Below are positions 24,588-32,897 of a stretch of DNA of 45,128 nucleotides, piece by piece. The stretch is from Clostridia bacterium (GTDB taxonomy: Bacteria; Bacillota; Clostridia; Christensenellales; Aristaeellaceae): the NCBI GenBank assembly GCA_030536295.1, contig JAUNQH010000006.1, positions 19,149-64,276 on the forward strand, written 5' to 3'. Position numbers and translations under genes: made by a program. The stretch's first letter is position 1; the number at the start of each line of letters is the position of its first letter. The notes beneath the pieces were generated by a model. The model was not told the origin of the DNA. It saw only the letters and a list, made by a program, of their open reading frames with translations, and searched no databases.

Positions 24588-25679
24588 TCATTTCGCGATG
24601 ATGTATCCCTTGCGGCACAGCAGTTCCGCGGTCAGGATCCCGCCGCCGGCCGCCCCGCGGATCGTGTTGTGGCTCAGGCACACAAAACGCCAGTCAAAGA
24701 TGCGGTCTTCACGCAGGCGGCCGATGCTGATGCCGAAACCGTTCTGGAAATCACGGTCAAGGCGCGTCTGCGGACGGGACGGATCCTCAAAATACTGCAG
24801 GAAAGGCTTCGGCGCGTTGGGCAGTTCAAGCTCCTGCGCGACAGTTGTATAATTCGCCCACCGTTCCAGGATCTGCTCCTTTGTCACTTTCTTTTTGAAG
24901 CTTACGGAAACGGCTGCCATATGACCGTCGCTGCAGGCGACGCGGAGGCACTGCGCGCTGATCACGGGCAGTTCCGCGTTCACGATCACCTTGCCGTTGC
25001 CCTTGTCTTCCAGGTGCCCCCACAGCTTAAGGGGTTCCTGTTCGCTCTTCTCATCCTCACCGCCGATATACGGGATCACATTGTCAATGATCTCCGGGAA
25101 GGACTTGAACGTTTTGCCGGCGCCGCTGATCGCCTGATAGGTGCATACGCTGACCTTTTCGGGTTCAAAATCCAGCAGGGGCGTCAGCGCGGGCACATAG
25201 CTCTGGATCGAGCAGTTGGGTTTTACCGCGATAAAGCCGCGCTTGCAGCCAAGGCGTTTACGCTGAGCCTCGATCGCTTCCAGATGGAACGCGTTGATCT
25301 CCGGCACCACCATGGGCACATCTTCAAGACCGCGGCAGGCACTGTTGTTGCTGACCACGGGGATCTCATGCTTCGCGTAGTTTTCTTCCAGCGCGCGGGT
25401 CTCTTCCTTGGACATAACGACCGCGCAGAAAACGAAATCGACTTTCTCGCCGATCGCGTCAATGTCCGCGGCATCCATAACGACCATATCCGCGATGTTC
25501 TCCGGAATCGGCCAGTCAAAAGCCCATCTGTCGCCTACCGCTTCACGGTAAGTCTTGCCGGCGCTGCGGGCGGAAGCCGCGACACACGTCACCCTGAACC
25601 ACGGATGATCCTTCAGAAGCGATATGAACCGCTGACCGACCATACCGGTTGCACCGATGATACCCACACGATACTGCAT
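24588..25679 (-). CDS. asd: Aspartate-semialdehyde dehydrogenase
   Basis: A 363-aa NADP-dependent enzyme making aspartate semialdehyde for lysine/diaminopimelate, threonine and methionine. GGAGGGG lies 6 nt before the ATG. N-terminal nucleotide motif GIIGATGMVGQRFI; catalytic C156 in AVKPNCSIQSY; substrate-binding ISGAGKTFKSFPEIIDN; C-terminal SIGRLREDRIFDWRFVCLSHNTIRGAAGG. The sequence belongs to the archaeal/fungal branch of the family, found in many Clostridia, unlike the E. coli type. It heads the run asd-folT-nth. Confidence 0.95.
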   Translation of the reverse strand: MQYRVGIIGATGMVGQRFISLLKDHPWFRVTCVAASARSAGKTYREAVGDRWAFDWPIPENIADMVVMDAADIDAIGEKVDFVFCAVVMSKEETRALEENYAKHEIPVVSNNSACRGLEDVPMVVPEINAFHLEAIEAQRKRLGCKRGFIAVKPNCSIQSYVPALTPLLDFEPEKVSVCTYQAISGAGKTFKSFPEIIDNVIPYIGGEDEKSEQEPLKLWGHLEDKGNGKVIVNAELPVISAQCLRVACSDGHMAAVSVSFKKKVTKEQILERWANYTTVAQELELPNAPKPFLQYFEDPSRPQTRLDRDFQNGFGISIGRLREDRIFDWRFVCLSHNTIRGAAGGGILTAELLCRKGYIIAK

Positions 25680-25728
25680 AGCAAACCCCTCCAGTCACCC
25701 TGCTTCATCGAGCCTCTGGGTTGCATTG

Positions 25729-25757
25729 AGTATAGCGGACAGCAACCTGCAAGTCAA
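25729..25757 (-). promoter_or_regulatory. Promoter of asd
   Basis: TTGACT (25757-25752), 17-bp spacer, TATACT (25734-25729) on the minus strand. The leader is short (about 45 nt), with no T-box or lysine riboswitch. Confidence 0.75.
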
Positions 25758-25768
25758 TCAAAGTACAC

Positions 25769-27307
25769 TCAAAATGCAGCCATCAGCACACTCTGTCCGG
25801 GCATGACCAGTTTCTTTCCGTCACAGCTTGCGCGGCCGCCGAAACTGTAGATCTCCCTGTCCGGTATGATCGCGCAATCGCACTCGCATGTCCGTGATGA
25901 CGGGTTGATCGCCACCAGAATACGCTCGTCCGCTTTTTCACGGACATAAACCAGCGGATATCCGTCATTGATCACTTCCGGAAGGCCGTCCGCCTGCAGC
26001 GCAGGATGCGCCATACGCAAAGCGATCAGGCGTCTGATCTCATTCCACAGCGAATCCGGGTCCGCCATCTGGGACGCGGCGTCCGGCCGGCTTTCCGGCT
26101 CATCCTGCCTGATATACAGTTTGCTTTCATCAGCCGTGCTGAATCCCGCGTTTCTGCTTTTATCCCACTGCATCGGCGAACGTGAGCCCGTCCGGCCGTA
26201 TCCGCCTTCAACGGAAGCGATATTCTCAATATAACGCATTCCGATCTCGTCGCCGTAATAGATGAACGGAGCTCCAGGCATGGATAACAGGAAGGCAAAA
26301 GCGATCTTCAGCTCATCACCGTTCAGCCTGCGCGCCAGGCGGTCCGTATCATGGTTTCCGGATATAAGGCAGATCAGCCCCTTGTTTCCGGACAGTTCCG
26401 CAGCCTCCAGATACCGTTTCATAAAAGCGGCGGCGCTGCCTTTGCCCTCGGCGGAAAAATACGGATGCTCCGCCCGAAAAAGATCGGTATAGTTGCTGAG
26501 GCCTCCGTTCAGCGTAAAATCCATATGGAACCCGCCCGCGATGCTGTGCTCCGGCTGATCCCATTCCGCGATCATGGCTGCTTCCGGATACTCATCATCA
26601 AGCATTTCGCGGATCTCAGTCCACAGCGCCATCGTTCCCTTGTGATCCGGGTCATTCTTCACCGGGCAGGCGGCCATGTCCACACGATACCCGTCGATCC
26701 CCATATCCAGCCAGAAACGCATGATCTTCTTCAGTTCGGCCACGGTCTCACGCGGACCTTCCGCGTCCGTCGGCTGCTCCCATGGTCTGCGCACTTCATA
26801 AAAGCCGTAATTCAGCGCCGGCTGGTGGCTGAAAAAGCTGACGATCGCCGATCCGTCCCGCTCGGAATATCCGCGCAGCGCGTTCAGTCCGTCCGTATCA
26901 TGCCAGATGCAGTCCGTCCAGATAAATCTGTCCGAATATTGGTTCCGTTCATGCTTTGAGGATGCGACAAACCACGGATGCGTCACCGCGGTATGACACG
27001 GCACAAGATCCAGAAGCAGGTGCATTCCGCGTTCATGGCACGCGGTGATCAGCTGCCGCATATCCTCATTGGTTCCGTATCTCGGCGCCACACGATAATA
27101 GTCCTCAACATCATATCCGGCATCTCCGAACGGCGAAACAAAGCACGGATTCAGCCAGAGCGCGCTGCAGCCGAGTTCCTTTATATAGTCCAGTTTTCCG
27201 ATGATCCCCTGCAGGTCCCCGATGCCGTCCCCGTTCGTATCCATGAAGCTTTGGGGATAGATCTCATAGAACACCGCTGTCTTCAGCCATTCAGGATAAT
27301 TGCTCAT
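25769..27307 (-). CDS. GH13 alpha-glucosidase-like enzyme
   Basis: A 512-aa cytoplasmic glycoside hydrolase. ATG 27307 follows GGAGGCAAAACA; the frame opens at 27370 without a site. N terminus WLKTAVFYEIYPQSFMDTNGDGIGDLQGI carries the calcium-binding DTNGDGIGD of oligo-1,6-glucosidase/trehalose-enzyme relatives. The catalytic triad is intact: D210 (GYRVDMAA), E248 (IAEWDQP) and D320 (SGNHDTDR). The active site is likely exo-acting on small alpha-glucosides. It starts 37 nt after the HAD gene and is probably co-transcribed with it. Substrate linkage cannot be read from sequence. Confidence 0.9.
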   Translation of the reverse strand: MSNYPEWLKTAVFYEIYPQSFMDTNGDGIGDLQGIIGKLDYIKELGCSALWLNPCFVSPFGDAGYDVEDYYRVAPRYGTNEDMRQLITACHERGMHLLLDLVPCHTAVTHPWFVASSKHERNQYSDRFIWTDCIWHDTDGLNALRGYSERDGSAIVSFFSHQPALNYGFYEVRRPWEQPTDAEGPRETVAELKKIMRFWLDMGIDGYRVDMAACPVKNDPDHKGTMALWTEIREMLDDEYPEAAMIAEWDQPEHSIAGGFHMDFTLNGGLSNYTDLFRAEHPYFSAEGKGSAAAFMKRYLEAAELSGNKGLICLISGNHDTDRLARRLNGDELKIAFAFLLSMPGAPFIYYGDEIGMRYIENIASVEGGYGRTGSRSPMQWDKSRNAGFSTADESKLYIRQDEPESRPDAASQMADPDSLWNEIRRLIALRMAHPALQADGLPEVINDGYPLVYVREKADERILVAINPSSRTCECDCAIIPDREIYSFGGRASCDGKKLVMPGQSVLMAAF

Positions 27308-27344
27308 TGTTTTGCCTCCGTTTTCAGGTCTCAGCCGCCTCGCT

Positions 27345-28046
27345 TCAGGCATTGCAGCCGAGTATGTCATTCAGTTCCCGCAGATCCCGGATCCTGTAGG
27401 TGATACGCAGCCCGGGATCCTCGCCTTCATGATCCGCGGCATACCAGCATGTATCAATGCCGGCATTCAGGCCTCCCCGGATATCGCTTGTCAGTGAATC
27501 ACCGATGATCAGCATCTGCGACCTGTCCGCATCTCCGAGCCGCGCGAATACATGATCAAAGAATGCAATGTTGGGTTTTTCCGCGCCGATGTCTTCCGAT
27601 ATAAAAATATGATCAAATACTTTGTCCAGTCCGGACGCCGCCAGTTTCTTGCTCTGTGCGGTCTTGGTGCCGTTTGTGACCGCGCACAGGGTATATTTTC
27701 CCTTCAGCGTGTTCAGCAGTTCATACGCGTGGTCACGGAAAACGATGGTGTCACCCAGTGCGATCTGATAATCGCTGTTGAAATCCTCCGCCTTTTCAGC
27801 AGGCAGACCCATTTCCCGGAAGAATTCGCGAAAGCGGCCGACCAGGATCTGCGGTTTTGTCATTTCATTGCGTTCCAGCGCTTCCCAATACTTAACGTTG
27901 ATCCGGCTGTACAGGGCGACATTCTCATCAGTGCACTCGCCGAAACCGTACCGGACAAAAAGTGTTTTGATGGCAGCCTTCTCGGCAGCCAGAAAATCCA
28001 GAACGGTTCCGTCAATATCAAAAAGCAGAATGCGGTAGTCCGCCAT
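27345..28046 (-). CDS. HAD-superfamily hydrolase, YjjG-like nucleotidase
   Basis: A 233-aa soluble phosphatase. Several ATGs lie in a row; ATG 28046 has the best spacing (7 nt) to GGAGG. Motif I is LLFDIDGTVLDF (nucleophile and general acid aspartates), motif II AVTNGTKTAQ, motif III SEDIGAEKPN, motif IV IIGDSLTSDIRGG. These fit the YjjG/YfnB pyrimidine nucleotidase subfamily, which clears non-canonical nucleotides. It is followed by the GH13 gene, but a metabolic link is not evident. Confidence 0.88.
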   Translation of the reverse strand: MADYRILLFDIDGTVLDFLAAEKAAIKTLFVRYGFGECTDENVALYSRINVKYWEALERNEMTKPQILVGRFREFFREMGLPAEKAEDFNSDYQIALGDTIVFRDHAYELLNTLKGKYTLCAVTNGTKTAQSKKLAASGLDKVFDHIFISEDIGAEKPNIAFFDHVFARLGDADRSQMLIIGDSLTSDIRGGLNAGIDTCWYAADHEGEDPGLRITYRIRDLRELNDILGCNA

Positions 28047-28120
28047 CATCATTCCTCCACGGATCATTTATAAATATTCAACGTTCATTTTTCGCGTATA
28101 ATGACCGCAATCGAACAACA

Positions 28121-28144
28121 GGAGCGGCACCGTAGTACCGCTCC
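28121..28144 (-). terminator. Terminator of the sugar ABC transporter operon
   Basis: Stem GGAGCGG/CCGCTCC (28121-28127 with 28138-28144), 18 nt past the permease stop. TGTTGTT follows on the minus strand. Confidence 0.65.
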
Positions 28145-28162
28145 CGTATGAATGAATTATTA

Positions 28163-29389
28163 TCAGATATGTTCCGTTTCTTTTTTCGGGAAGATCTTTG
28201 CAAGGAACCCAAAATCACGAAGGCTGATATTCTTCTTGCTCATCACATCCATCAGCACCGCAAGCAGCAGCACAAGTCCCTTAACGACCTGCTGCAGGTT
28301 CTGACTCATGCCCATCAGGGACATACCATTGTTCAGTACGCCCATGATCAATGCACCGATCAGAGCGCCGATGATGGTGCCTGTTCCGCCGTAAGCGGAA
28401 GCGCCGCCGATAAAGCAGCTCGCGATAGCGTCCATTTCAAAACTCTTTCCGGCCTCAGGGCTGGCAGCATTCAAACGGGCCGCAAATACAAGTCCGGCAA
28501 TCGCGGCGATGAAGCTCATGTTCGTATAGGCGAAAAACATCATCTGCTTGGTCTTGACACCCGACAGTTCAGCCGCTTTCATATTGCCGCCGATGGCATA
28601 CAAATGACGACCGCGCACTGTCTTTTGTGTGAAGAAGTTATAGACCACCAGAAGAACGCCCAGCAGGATCAGCACGGTCGGGATACCTCTGTTACGGCTC
28701 AGCAGATAGAAGATGCCGATGATCACCACGGATGTTACGATCATCTTTGCAGCCATGGATCCCAGACTTTCAAGTTCATATCCCTTTGCCTTACGGTTGC
28801 TGCGTGTAATGATCTGCAGCACACAGAATCCGATCGCCAGCAGAATACCGACAAAGAAACAGATCAGATTGATCTTCATGCCGAGGACTTCAACCGGGAT
28901 ATCGGGAATGAACCCTGTAGAGAGTCTTTCAAACTCATCCGGGAACGGATTGAGTGTCAGACCATTCAGAATAAGAAGCGTAGCTCCGCGGAACACAAGC
29001 ATACCGCTCAGTGTGGTAATAAACGGCGGAATGCCGACGTACGCGATCCAAAAGCCCTGCCACATACCGATCAGAATACCGATCAGCAGGCACAGGAAGA
29101 TGGCCAGATATACATTCATATGCCATACGATTATGAATGTACCTGCACACGCGCCGATCAACGCGACAGTGGAGCCGACCGAAAGGTCAATATTGCCGCC
29201 GGTCAGAATGCACAGCAGCATACCGATTGCAAGGATCACAACATAGGCATTCTGATTGATCAGGTTTCCGATGTTCATGGGTTTGAGCATTTTTCCGCCT
29301 GTGGTGAGGGTGAAGAGCGCTATAATCAGCACCAGCACCACTAGCATGCTCATTTCCTTCATGTTGCCGCCCTTAGCCTTCTTCTTCAT
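28163..29389 (-). CDS. mmsB: Multiple-monosaccharide ABC transporter permease
   Basis: A 408-aa membrane protein of the ribose/galactose permease family, GguB/MmsB branch. Visible: LINQNAYVVILAIGMLLCILTGGNIDLSVGS, YVGIPPFITTLSGMLVFRGATLLI, and the coupling region GGASAYGGTGTIIGALIGALIMGVLNNGMSLMG. The extended central part (GMKINLICFFVG...SRNRGIPTV) explains why it is longer than RbsC. GGGGAG precedes the ATG. Its start overlaps the ATPase stop by 4 nt (ATGA). Confidence 0.93.
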   Translation of the reverse strand: MKKKAKGGNMKEMSMLVVLVLIIALFTLTTGGKMLKPMNIGNLINQNAYVVILAIGMLLCILTGGNIDLSVGSTVALIGACAGTFIIVWHMNVYLAIFLCLLIGILIGMWQGFWIAYVGIPPFITTLSGMLVFRGATLLILNGLTLNPFPDEFERLSTGFIPDIPVEVLGMKINLICFFVGILLAIGFCVLQIITRSNRKAKGYELESLGSMAAKMIVTSVVIIGIFYLLSRNRGIPTVLILLGVLLVVYNFFTQKTVRGRHLYAIGGNMKAAELSGVKTKQMMFFAYTNMSFIAAIAGLVFAARLNAASPEAGKSFEMDAIASCFIGGASAYGGTGTIIGALIGALIMGVLNNGMSLMGMSQNLQQVVKGLVLLLAVLMDVMSKKNISLRDFGFLAKIFPKKETEHI

Positions 29390-30930
29390 GTGCCAATCTC
29401 CCCTTTATTGCTGTCACGCATGATGTATCCCATGATATCTTCCTGCGTCACACCGTCATTTTTCAGTTCCGCAATGATACGGCCCTCATTCATAACATAG
29501 ATCCTGTCGGCCATGCCGAGAATCTCCGGCAATTCGGATGAAACCATCAGTACCGATTTGCCTTCTTCGACCAAATTGTTAATGATCTCGTAGATCTCAT
29601 ATTTTGCGCCGACATCAACGCCGCGCGTCGGTTCATCCATCATCAGGATATCCGGTTTCGTAAAGATCCACTTGGCAACCAGAACTTTCTGCTGATTTCC
29701 GCCGGAAAGATTTCCGACTCCCCATTCAACGGATGGTGACTTGATGCCCAATTCCTTCCGAAGCTCAGCCGCCTTTATTGTTTCAAGATCCGGATCTATG
29801 ACTCCGCGTTCGGAAATAAATGCAGGTCTTGCCAGTGTGATATTCTTCTTGATGGTCTCGGAAATGATCAGTCCGTTGCCTTTACGATCTTCCGTAACAT
29901 AGGCCAGTCCTGCATCGATCGCCTGCGGAATATCGTGAAGTACGGCTTTCTGTCCGTTAATGTACAAGTTTCCGCTGATGCCGGTACCGTAGGCCTTTCC
30001 GAAGATAGACATACACAGTTCGGTACGTCCCGCGCCGATCAATCCCGCAATACCGACGACCTCGCCCTTACGCACATTGAAGGATACATGATCCACAAGC
30101 TTGCGATCCGGATAAAGCGGATGATACACATTCCAGTCTTCAACCCGCAGTGCTACTTCACCGATATTATGCTCGCGAAGGGGATATCTGTTGCTCATCT
30201 CGCGGCCGACCATTCCGCGGATGATGCGTTCCTCGGATGTGTCTTCGTTCTTGTCAAGCGTCTCGATCGTTTTGCCGTCCCGGATGATCGTGATCTTGTC
30301 AGAGCAATAGCTGATCTCGTTCAGTTTATGGGAAATCAGAATGCTGGATATTCCTTTTTCCTTGAATCCTATCAGCAGATCAAGAAGATTCTTGGCATCG
30401 CTTTCGTTCAGGGATGAAGTCGGTTCATCCAGGATCAGCAGTTTTACGTTCTTCGCAAGTGCTTTGGCGATTTCAACCAGCTGCTGTTTACCGACACCGA
30501 TATCCTTGATCAATGTCTGCGGGCTTTCCTCGAGCCCGACGATCCTCATATATTCAGCCGCTTTCTGATTTGTGGCATCCCAGTTGATCACGCCGTGACT
30601 GGCTTGTTCATTTCCCAGAAACATGTTTTCGGCGATGCTCAGATACGGCACAAGCGCCAGTTCCTGATGAATAATAACAATGCCCTTGTGCTCGGAATCC
30701 TTAATATTCCGAAAGCGGCAAAGATTGCCGTTGTAGTAAAAATCTCCGTCGTAGGAACCGTACGGATAGATACCGCTCAGGACCTTCATCAGCGTGGACT
30801 TGCCGGCTCCATTTTCACCGACCAATGCATGGATCTCACTTTCCTCCACCTGCATCGAAACATCATCCAACGCTTTTACGCCGGGGAACTCCTTGGTGAT
30901 ATGGCACATATCCAGAATGATGTTTGCCAA
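29386..30930 (-). CDS. mmsA: Multiple-monosaccharide ABC transporter ATP-binding protein
   Basis: A 514-aa duplicated ATPase. A TTG start at 30930 was chosen: GGGAGGAG lies 6 nt upstream and MANIILDMCHITKEFPGVKAL is the family N terminus. ATG 31020 in the same frame has no site and adds a non-homologous tail. The first domain has Walker A GENGAGKST, VGKQQLVEIAKALA and LLILDEPTSSLN. The second has degenerate Walker A GLIGAGRTEL, intact signature LSGGNQQKV and LMMDEPTRGVDVG, as usual for RbsA/MglA relatives. It energises the MmsB permease. Confidence 0.93.
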   Translation of the reverse strand: MANIILDMCHITKEFPGVKALDDVSMQVEESEIHALVGENGAGKSTLMKVLSGIYPYGSYDGDFYYNGNLCRFRNIKDSEHKGIVIIHQELALVPYLSIAENMFLGNEQASHGVINWDATNQKAAEYMRIVGLEESPQTLIKDIGVGKQQLVEIAKALAKNVKLLILDEPTSSLNESDAKNLLDLLIGFKEKGISSILISHKLNEISYCSDKITIIRDGKTIETLDKNEDTSEERIIRGMVGREMSNRYPLREHNIGEVALRVEDWNVYHPLYPDRKLVDHVSFNVRKGEVVGIAGLIGAGRTELCMSIFGKAYGTGISGNLYINGQKAVLHDIPQAIDAGLAYVTEDRKGNGLIISETIKKNITLARPAFISERGVIDPDLETIKAAELRKELGIKSPSVEWGVGNLSGGNQQKVLVAKWIFTKPDILMMDEPTRGVDVGAKYEIYEIINNLVEEGKSVLMVSSELPEILGMADRIYVMNEGRIIAELKNDGVTQEDIMGYIMRDSNKGEIGT

Positions 30931-31035
30931 AGACTTCTCCTCCCTGCCTGCTGCCGTTACACGCAGTACAGCGTGACGGATCACTTTTTCCCTTTTCGGC
31001 AGCTGATCTTTTGCACCCATTATGATTAAGAGCAG

Positions 31036-31069
31036 AAAAAAAGGGGAGCAGACGAGATATCTGCCCCCC
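31036..31069 (-). terminator. Strong internal terminator between the binding protein and ATPase genes
   Basis: On the minus strand GGGGGGCAGA (31069-31060), 7-nt loop, TCTGCTCCCC (31052-31043) with one G-U pair, then seven T. Read-through must supply the ATPase and permease, giving excess binding protein. Confidence 0.88.
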
Positions 31070-31104
31070 TGCTGTTTACATGGAGTTTACAATCTTAACC
31101 CGGA

Positions 31105-32160
31105 TTACAGGCCCAGCTCCTCAGCGGTGTAGTAGCCGGAGTCAAGCAGCAGTTCCTGATAGTTATCCAGATCAGCAAACACGGGCGTGCAGTTGAAGGA
31201 CGGAACTTCGAACACACCATTGTCATAGGTGGCATTGATTTCGGGAGCATTGCCTGCCAGCAGGTCCTTAACCATGGCGACAGTCTGAGCAGCCAGAGTA
31301 CGGGTATCCTTGAAGATGGACATGGCCTGCAGGCCGGCGAGCATGTTGATCACGCTGGCTTTGTCGCAGTCCTGACCGGTGATGACCGGGATGTTTTCGG
31401 CGGTGTAGCCGAACTGCTGCAGGGAAGCGGAAACACCCTGAGCGGTGGAGTCATTGGAGCACAGCGCGATATCCAGCTTCTGGCCGCCGGTCAGAGCGTC
31501 CGGATAGTAGCCGGTCAGAATGGCATCCATACGGGACTGGGCCTTAGCGGAATCCCAGTTGGGGGTAGCGATCTGGTCAAAGTTCACCTGACCGGAAACG
31601 CAAACCAGCTTGCCGGCATCCAGATAGGGCTTCAGCACATCGTAAGCGCCGCCGAAGAACAGACCCGCGTTGTTGTCGCCGGGGTCGCCGCCGGTGAACT
31701 CGATGGTGTAGACAGCATCAGTGTTGGCGAGGTCAAACTTCTGCTCAACATACTGACCCTGGATCTTACCAACGCCGTAGTTGTCGAAAGTGGTGTAATA
31801 GTCAACATTCTTGGTACCGGTCAGCAGACGGTCATACGCGATGATGATGCAGCCGGCATCCTTGGCCTGACCCAGAACGGTGTCCAGAGCGCCGCCGTCG
31901 ATAGAGGCAACGACCAGAACTTTGCAATCGTTCAGGATCATGTTTTCGATCTGGGAAACCTGCATGGCAACATCATTGTTGGCATACTGGAGGTCAACTT
32001 CGAAGCCGGCAGCTTCGAGCTGTTCCTTCATGTTGGCACCATCCTGGTTCCAACGCTGGAGGCTCTGAGTGGGCATTGCGACGCCAACTTTGTCAGCGAA
32101 CGCGGAGGCGCAGGTGATGCACAGCGCCAGGGCAAGAACCAGAGCAAGGATCTTCTTCAT
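31105..32160 (-). CDS. mmsE: Sugar ABC transporter substrate-binding protein (ChvE/MmsE type)
   Basis: A 351-aa periplasmic-binding-protein type I. Signal peptide at residues 1-22 (KKILALVLALALCITCASAFA); no lipobox at the cleavage site. Family motifs: VGVAMPTQSLQRWNQDGANMKEQLE, DGGALDTVLGQAKDAGC, AYDRLLTGTKNVDYYTTFDNYGVGKIQG, TGGDPGDNNAGLFFGGA, and CSNDSTAQGVSASL. ChvE-type proteins bind several aldopyranoses (glucose, galactose, arabinose, xylose). Codon use is strongly biased, as expected for a very highly expressed gene. First gene of the transporter operon. Confidence 0.94.
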   Translation of the reverse strand: MKKILALVLALALCITCASAFADKVGVAMPTQSLQRWNQDGANMKEQLEAAGFEVDLQYANNDVAMQVSQIENMILNDCKVLVVASIDGGALDTVLGQAKDAGCIIIAYDRLLTGTKNVDYYTTFDNYGVGKIQGQYVEQKFDLANTDAVYTIEFTGGDPGDNNAGLFFGGAYDVLKPYLDAGKLVCVSGQVNFDQIATPNWDSAKAQSRMDAILTGYYPDALTGGQKLDIALCSNDSTAQGVSASLQQFGYTAENIPVITGQDCDKASVINMLAGLQAMSIFKDTRTLAAQTVAMVKDLLAGNAPEINATYDNGVFEVPSFNCTPVFADLDNYQELLLDSGYYTAEELGL

Positions 32161-32253
32161 AGGTATGTACGCTCCTTTTTTTATTTTTATAGGGAAAACC
32201 CCTATAAATTCGGAAAATAACGACCCGTATTCAACATATCACCAAGCATTGCT

Positions 32254-32283
32254 ATTATATCCCTTGAAGAACACGTTTGTCAA
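32254..32283 (-). promoter_or_regulatory. Promoter of the sugar transporter operon
   Basis: TTGACA (32283-32278), 18-bp spacer, TATAAT (32259-32254) on the minus strand. The leader is about 85 nt. Confidence 0.82.
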
Positions 32284-32330
32284 TTCTACTCAGTTCGGAT
32301 ATTTTCATTTTTAGGTAATATTCGTACTGT

Positions 32331-32342
32331 TTGTACGTACAA
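32331..32342. promoter_or_regulatory. Perfect 12-bp palindrome upstream of the sugar transporter promoter
   Basis: TTGTACGTACAA, a LacI- or GntR-like operator shape, 48 bp upstream of the -35. An activator or upstream operator is possible. Confidence 0.4.
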
Positions 32343-32346
32343 AGTT

Positions 32347-32364
32347 GCATTTTAACCAAAATGC
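32347..32364 (-). terminator. Terminator-like hairpin after the 142-aa gene
   Basis: GCATTTT, AACC, AAAATGC: a perfect 7-bp stem just past the stop at 32368, followed by AACTTT on the minus strand. Confidence 0.5.
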
Positions 32365-32367
32365 CTT

Positions 32368-32796
32368 TTATGATCCGGACTTCAGAGCTTTCCATACCTC
32401 GCGCTGAACCGGCAGCCTTTCCCAGCGCTTGTACTTCCTGTCATATTCACGGAAAAGTGCTTGCGCCGCTTCCTTCGACAGGAATGGAATGAGCTTCAGG
32501 CTGTACCGCTCCGCCGCGCACAGCATCAGACCCGCTGAAACAGGATAGCGTGCGGGATCATGTGAAAACAGGAAACGGATGGCTGCTTCCGCCTCTTCCG
32601 ATGATGGATCTGCCGAAACAGCTTCATCAATAACCTTGCCGATTCCCGCGTCAAACTGTCCGTGACATGGGTCGTCCTTGATCGAATGCCCGAAACCGAG
32701 GACCCCGTCTGTCGGTTTGTACTTCGTCTCACATTCCTTCAGGGCCTGCAGATAACCGTCATATATTTCCCGCAGAAGATCAACCGTGCTGTTCAT
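32368..32796 (-). CDS. Unknown 142-aa protein, third gene of a sugar operon
   Basis: ATG 32796 follows GGGAGTG by 8 nt; the frame opens at 32841 without a site. No signal peptide or membrane segment. It appears largely helical and is rich in charged residues (LLREIYDGYLQALKECETKY, SSEEAEAAIRFLFSHDPARYP, SKEAAQALFREYDRKYKRWERL). A central segment GVLGFGHSIKDDPCHGQFDAGIG carries two histidines and a cysteine. The family was not recognised. It lies 101 nt after the FMN dehydrogenase in the same direction, so a shared transcript is likely but not certain. Confidence 0.65.
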   Translation of the reverse strand: MNSTVDLLREIYDGYLQALKECETKYKPTDGVLGFGHSIKDDPCHGQFDAGIGKVIDEAVSADPSSEEAEAAIRFLFSHDPARYPVSAGLMLCAAERYSLKLIPFLSKEAAQALFREYDRKYKRWERLPVQREVWKALKSGS

Positions 32797-32897
32797 TGAT
32801 GCGGCACTCCCTGTTCTTATCGTTTTTACGTTTTGCCTCACCGCGGAAATAATACGATCTCCGCAGCTTCCGTATGATCATGTACGCCCGCGTTCCG

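Noticed and set aside
25680-25730. T-box or lysine riboswitch before asd
   Set aside because: The leader after the predicted start is only about 45 nt.
24669-25850. 393-aa frame opposite asd
   Set aside because: Antisense shadow crossing the asd promoter into the next gene.
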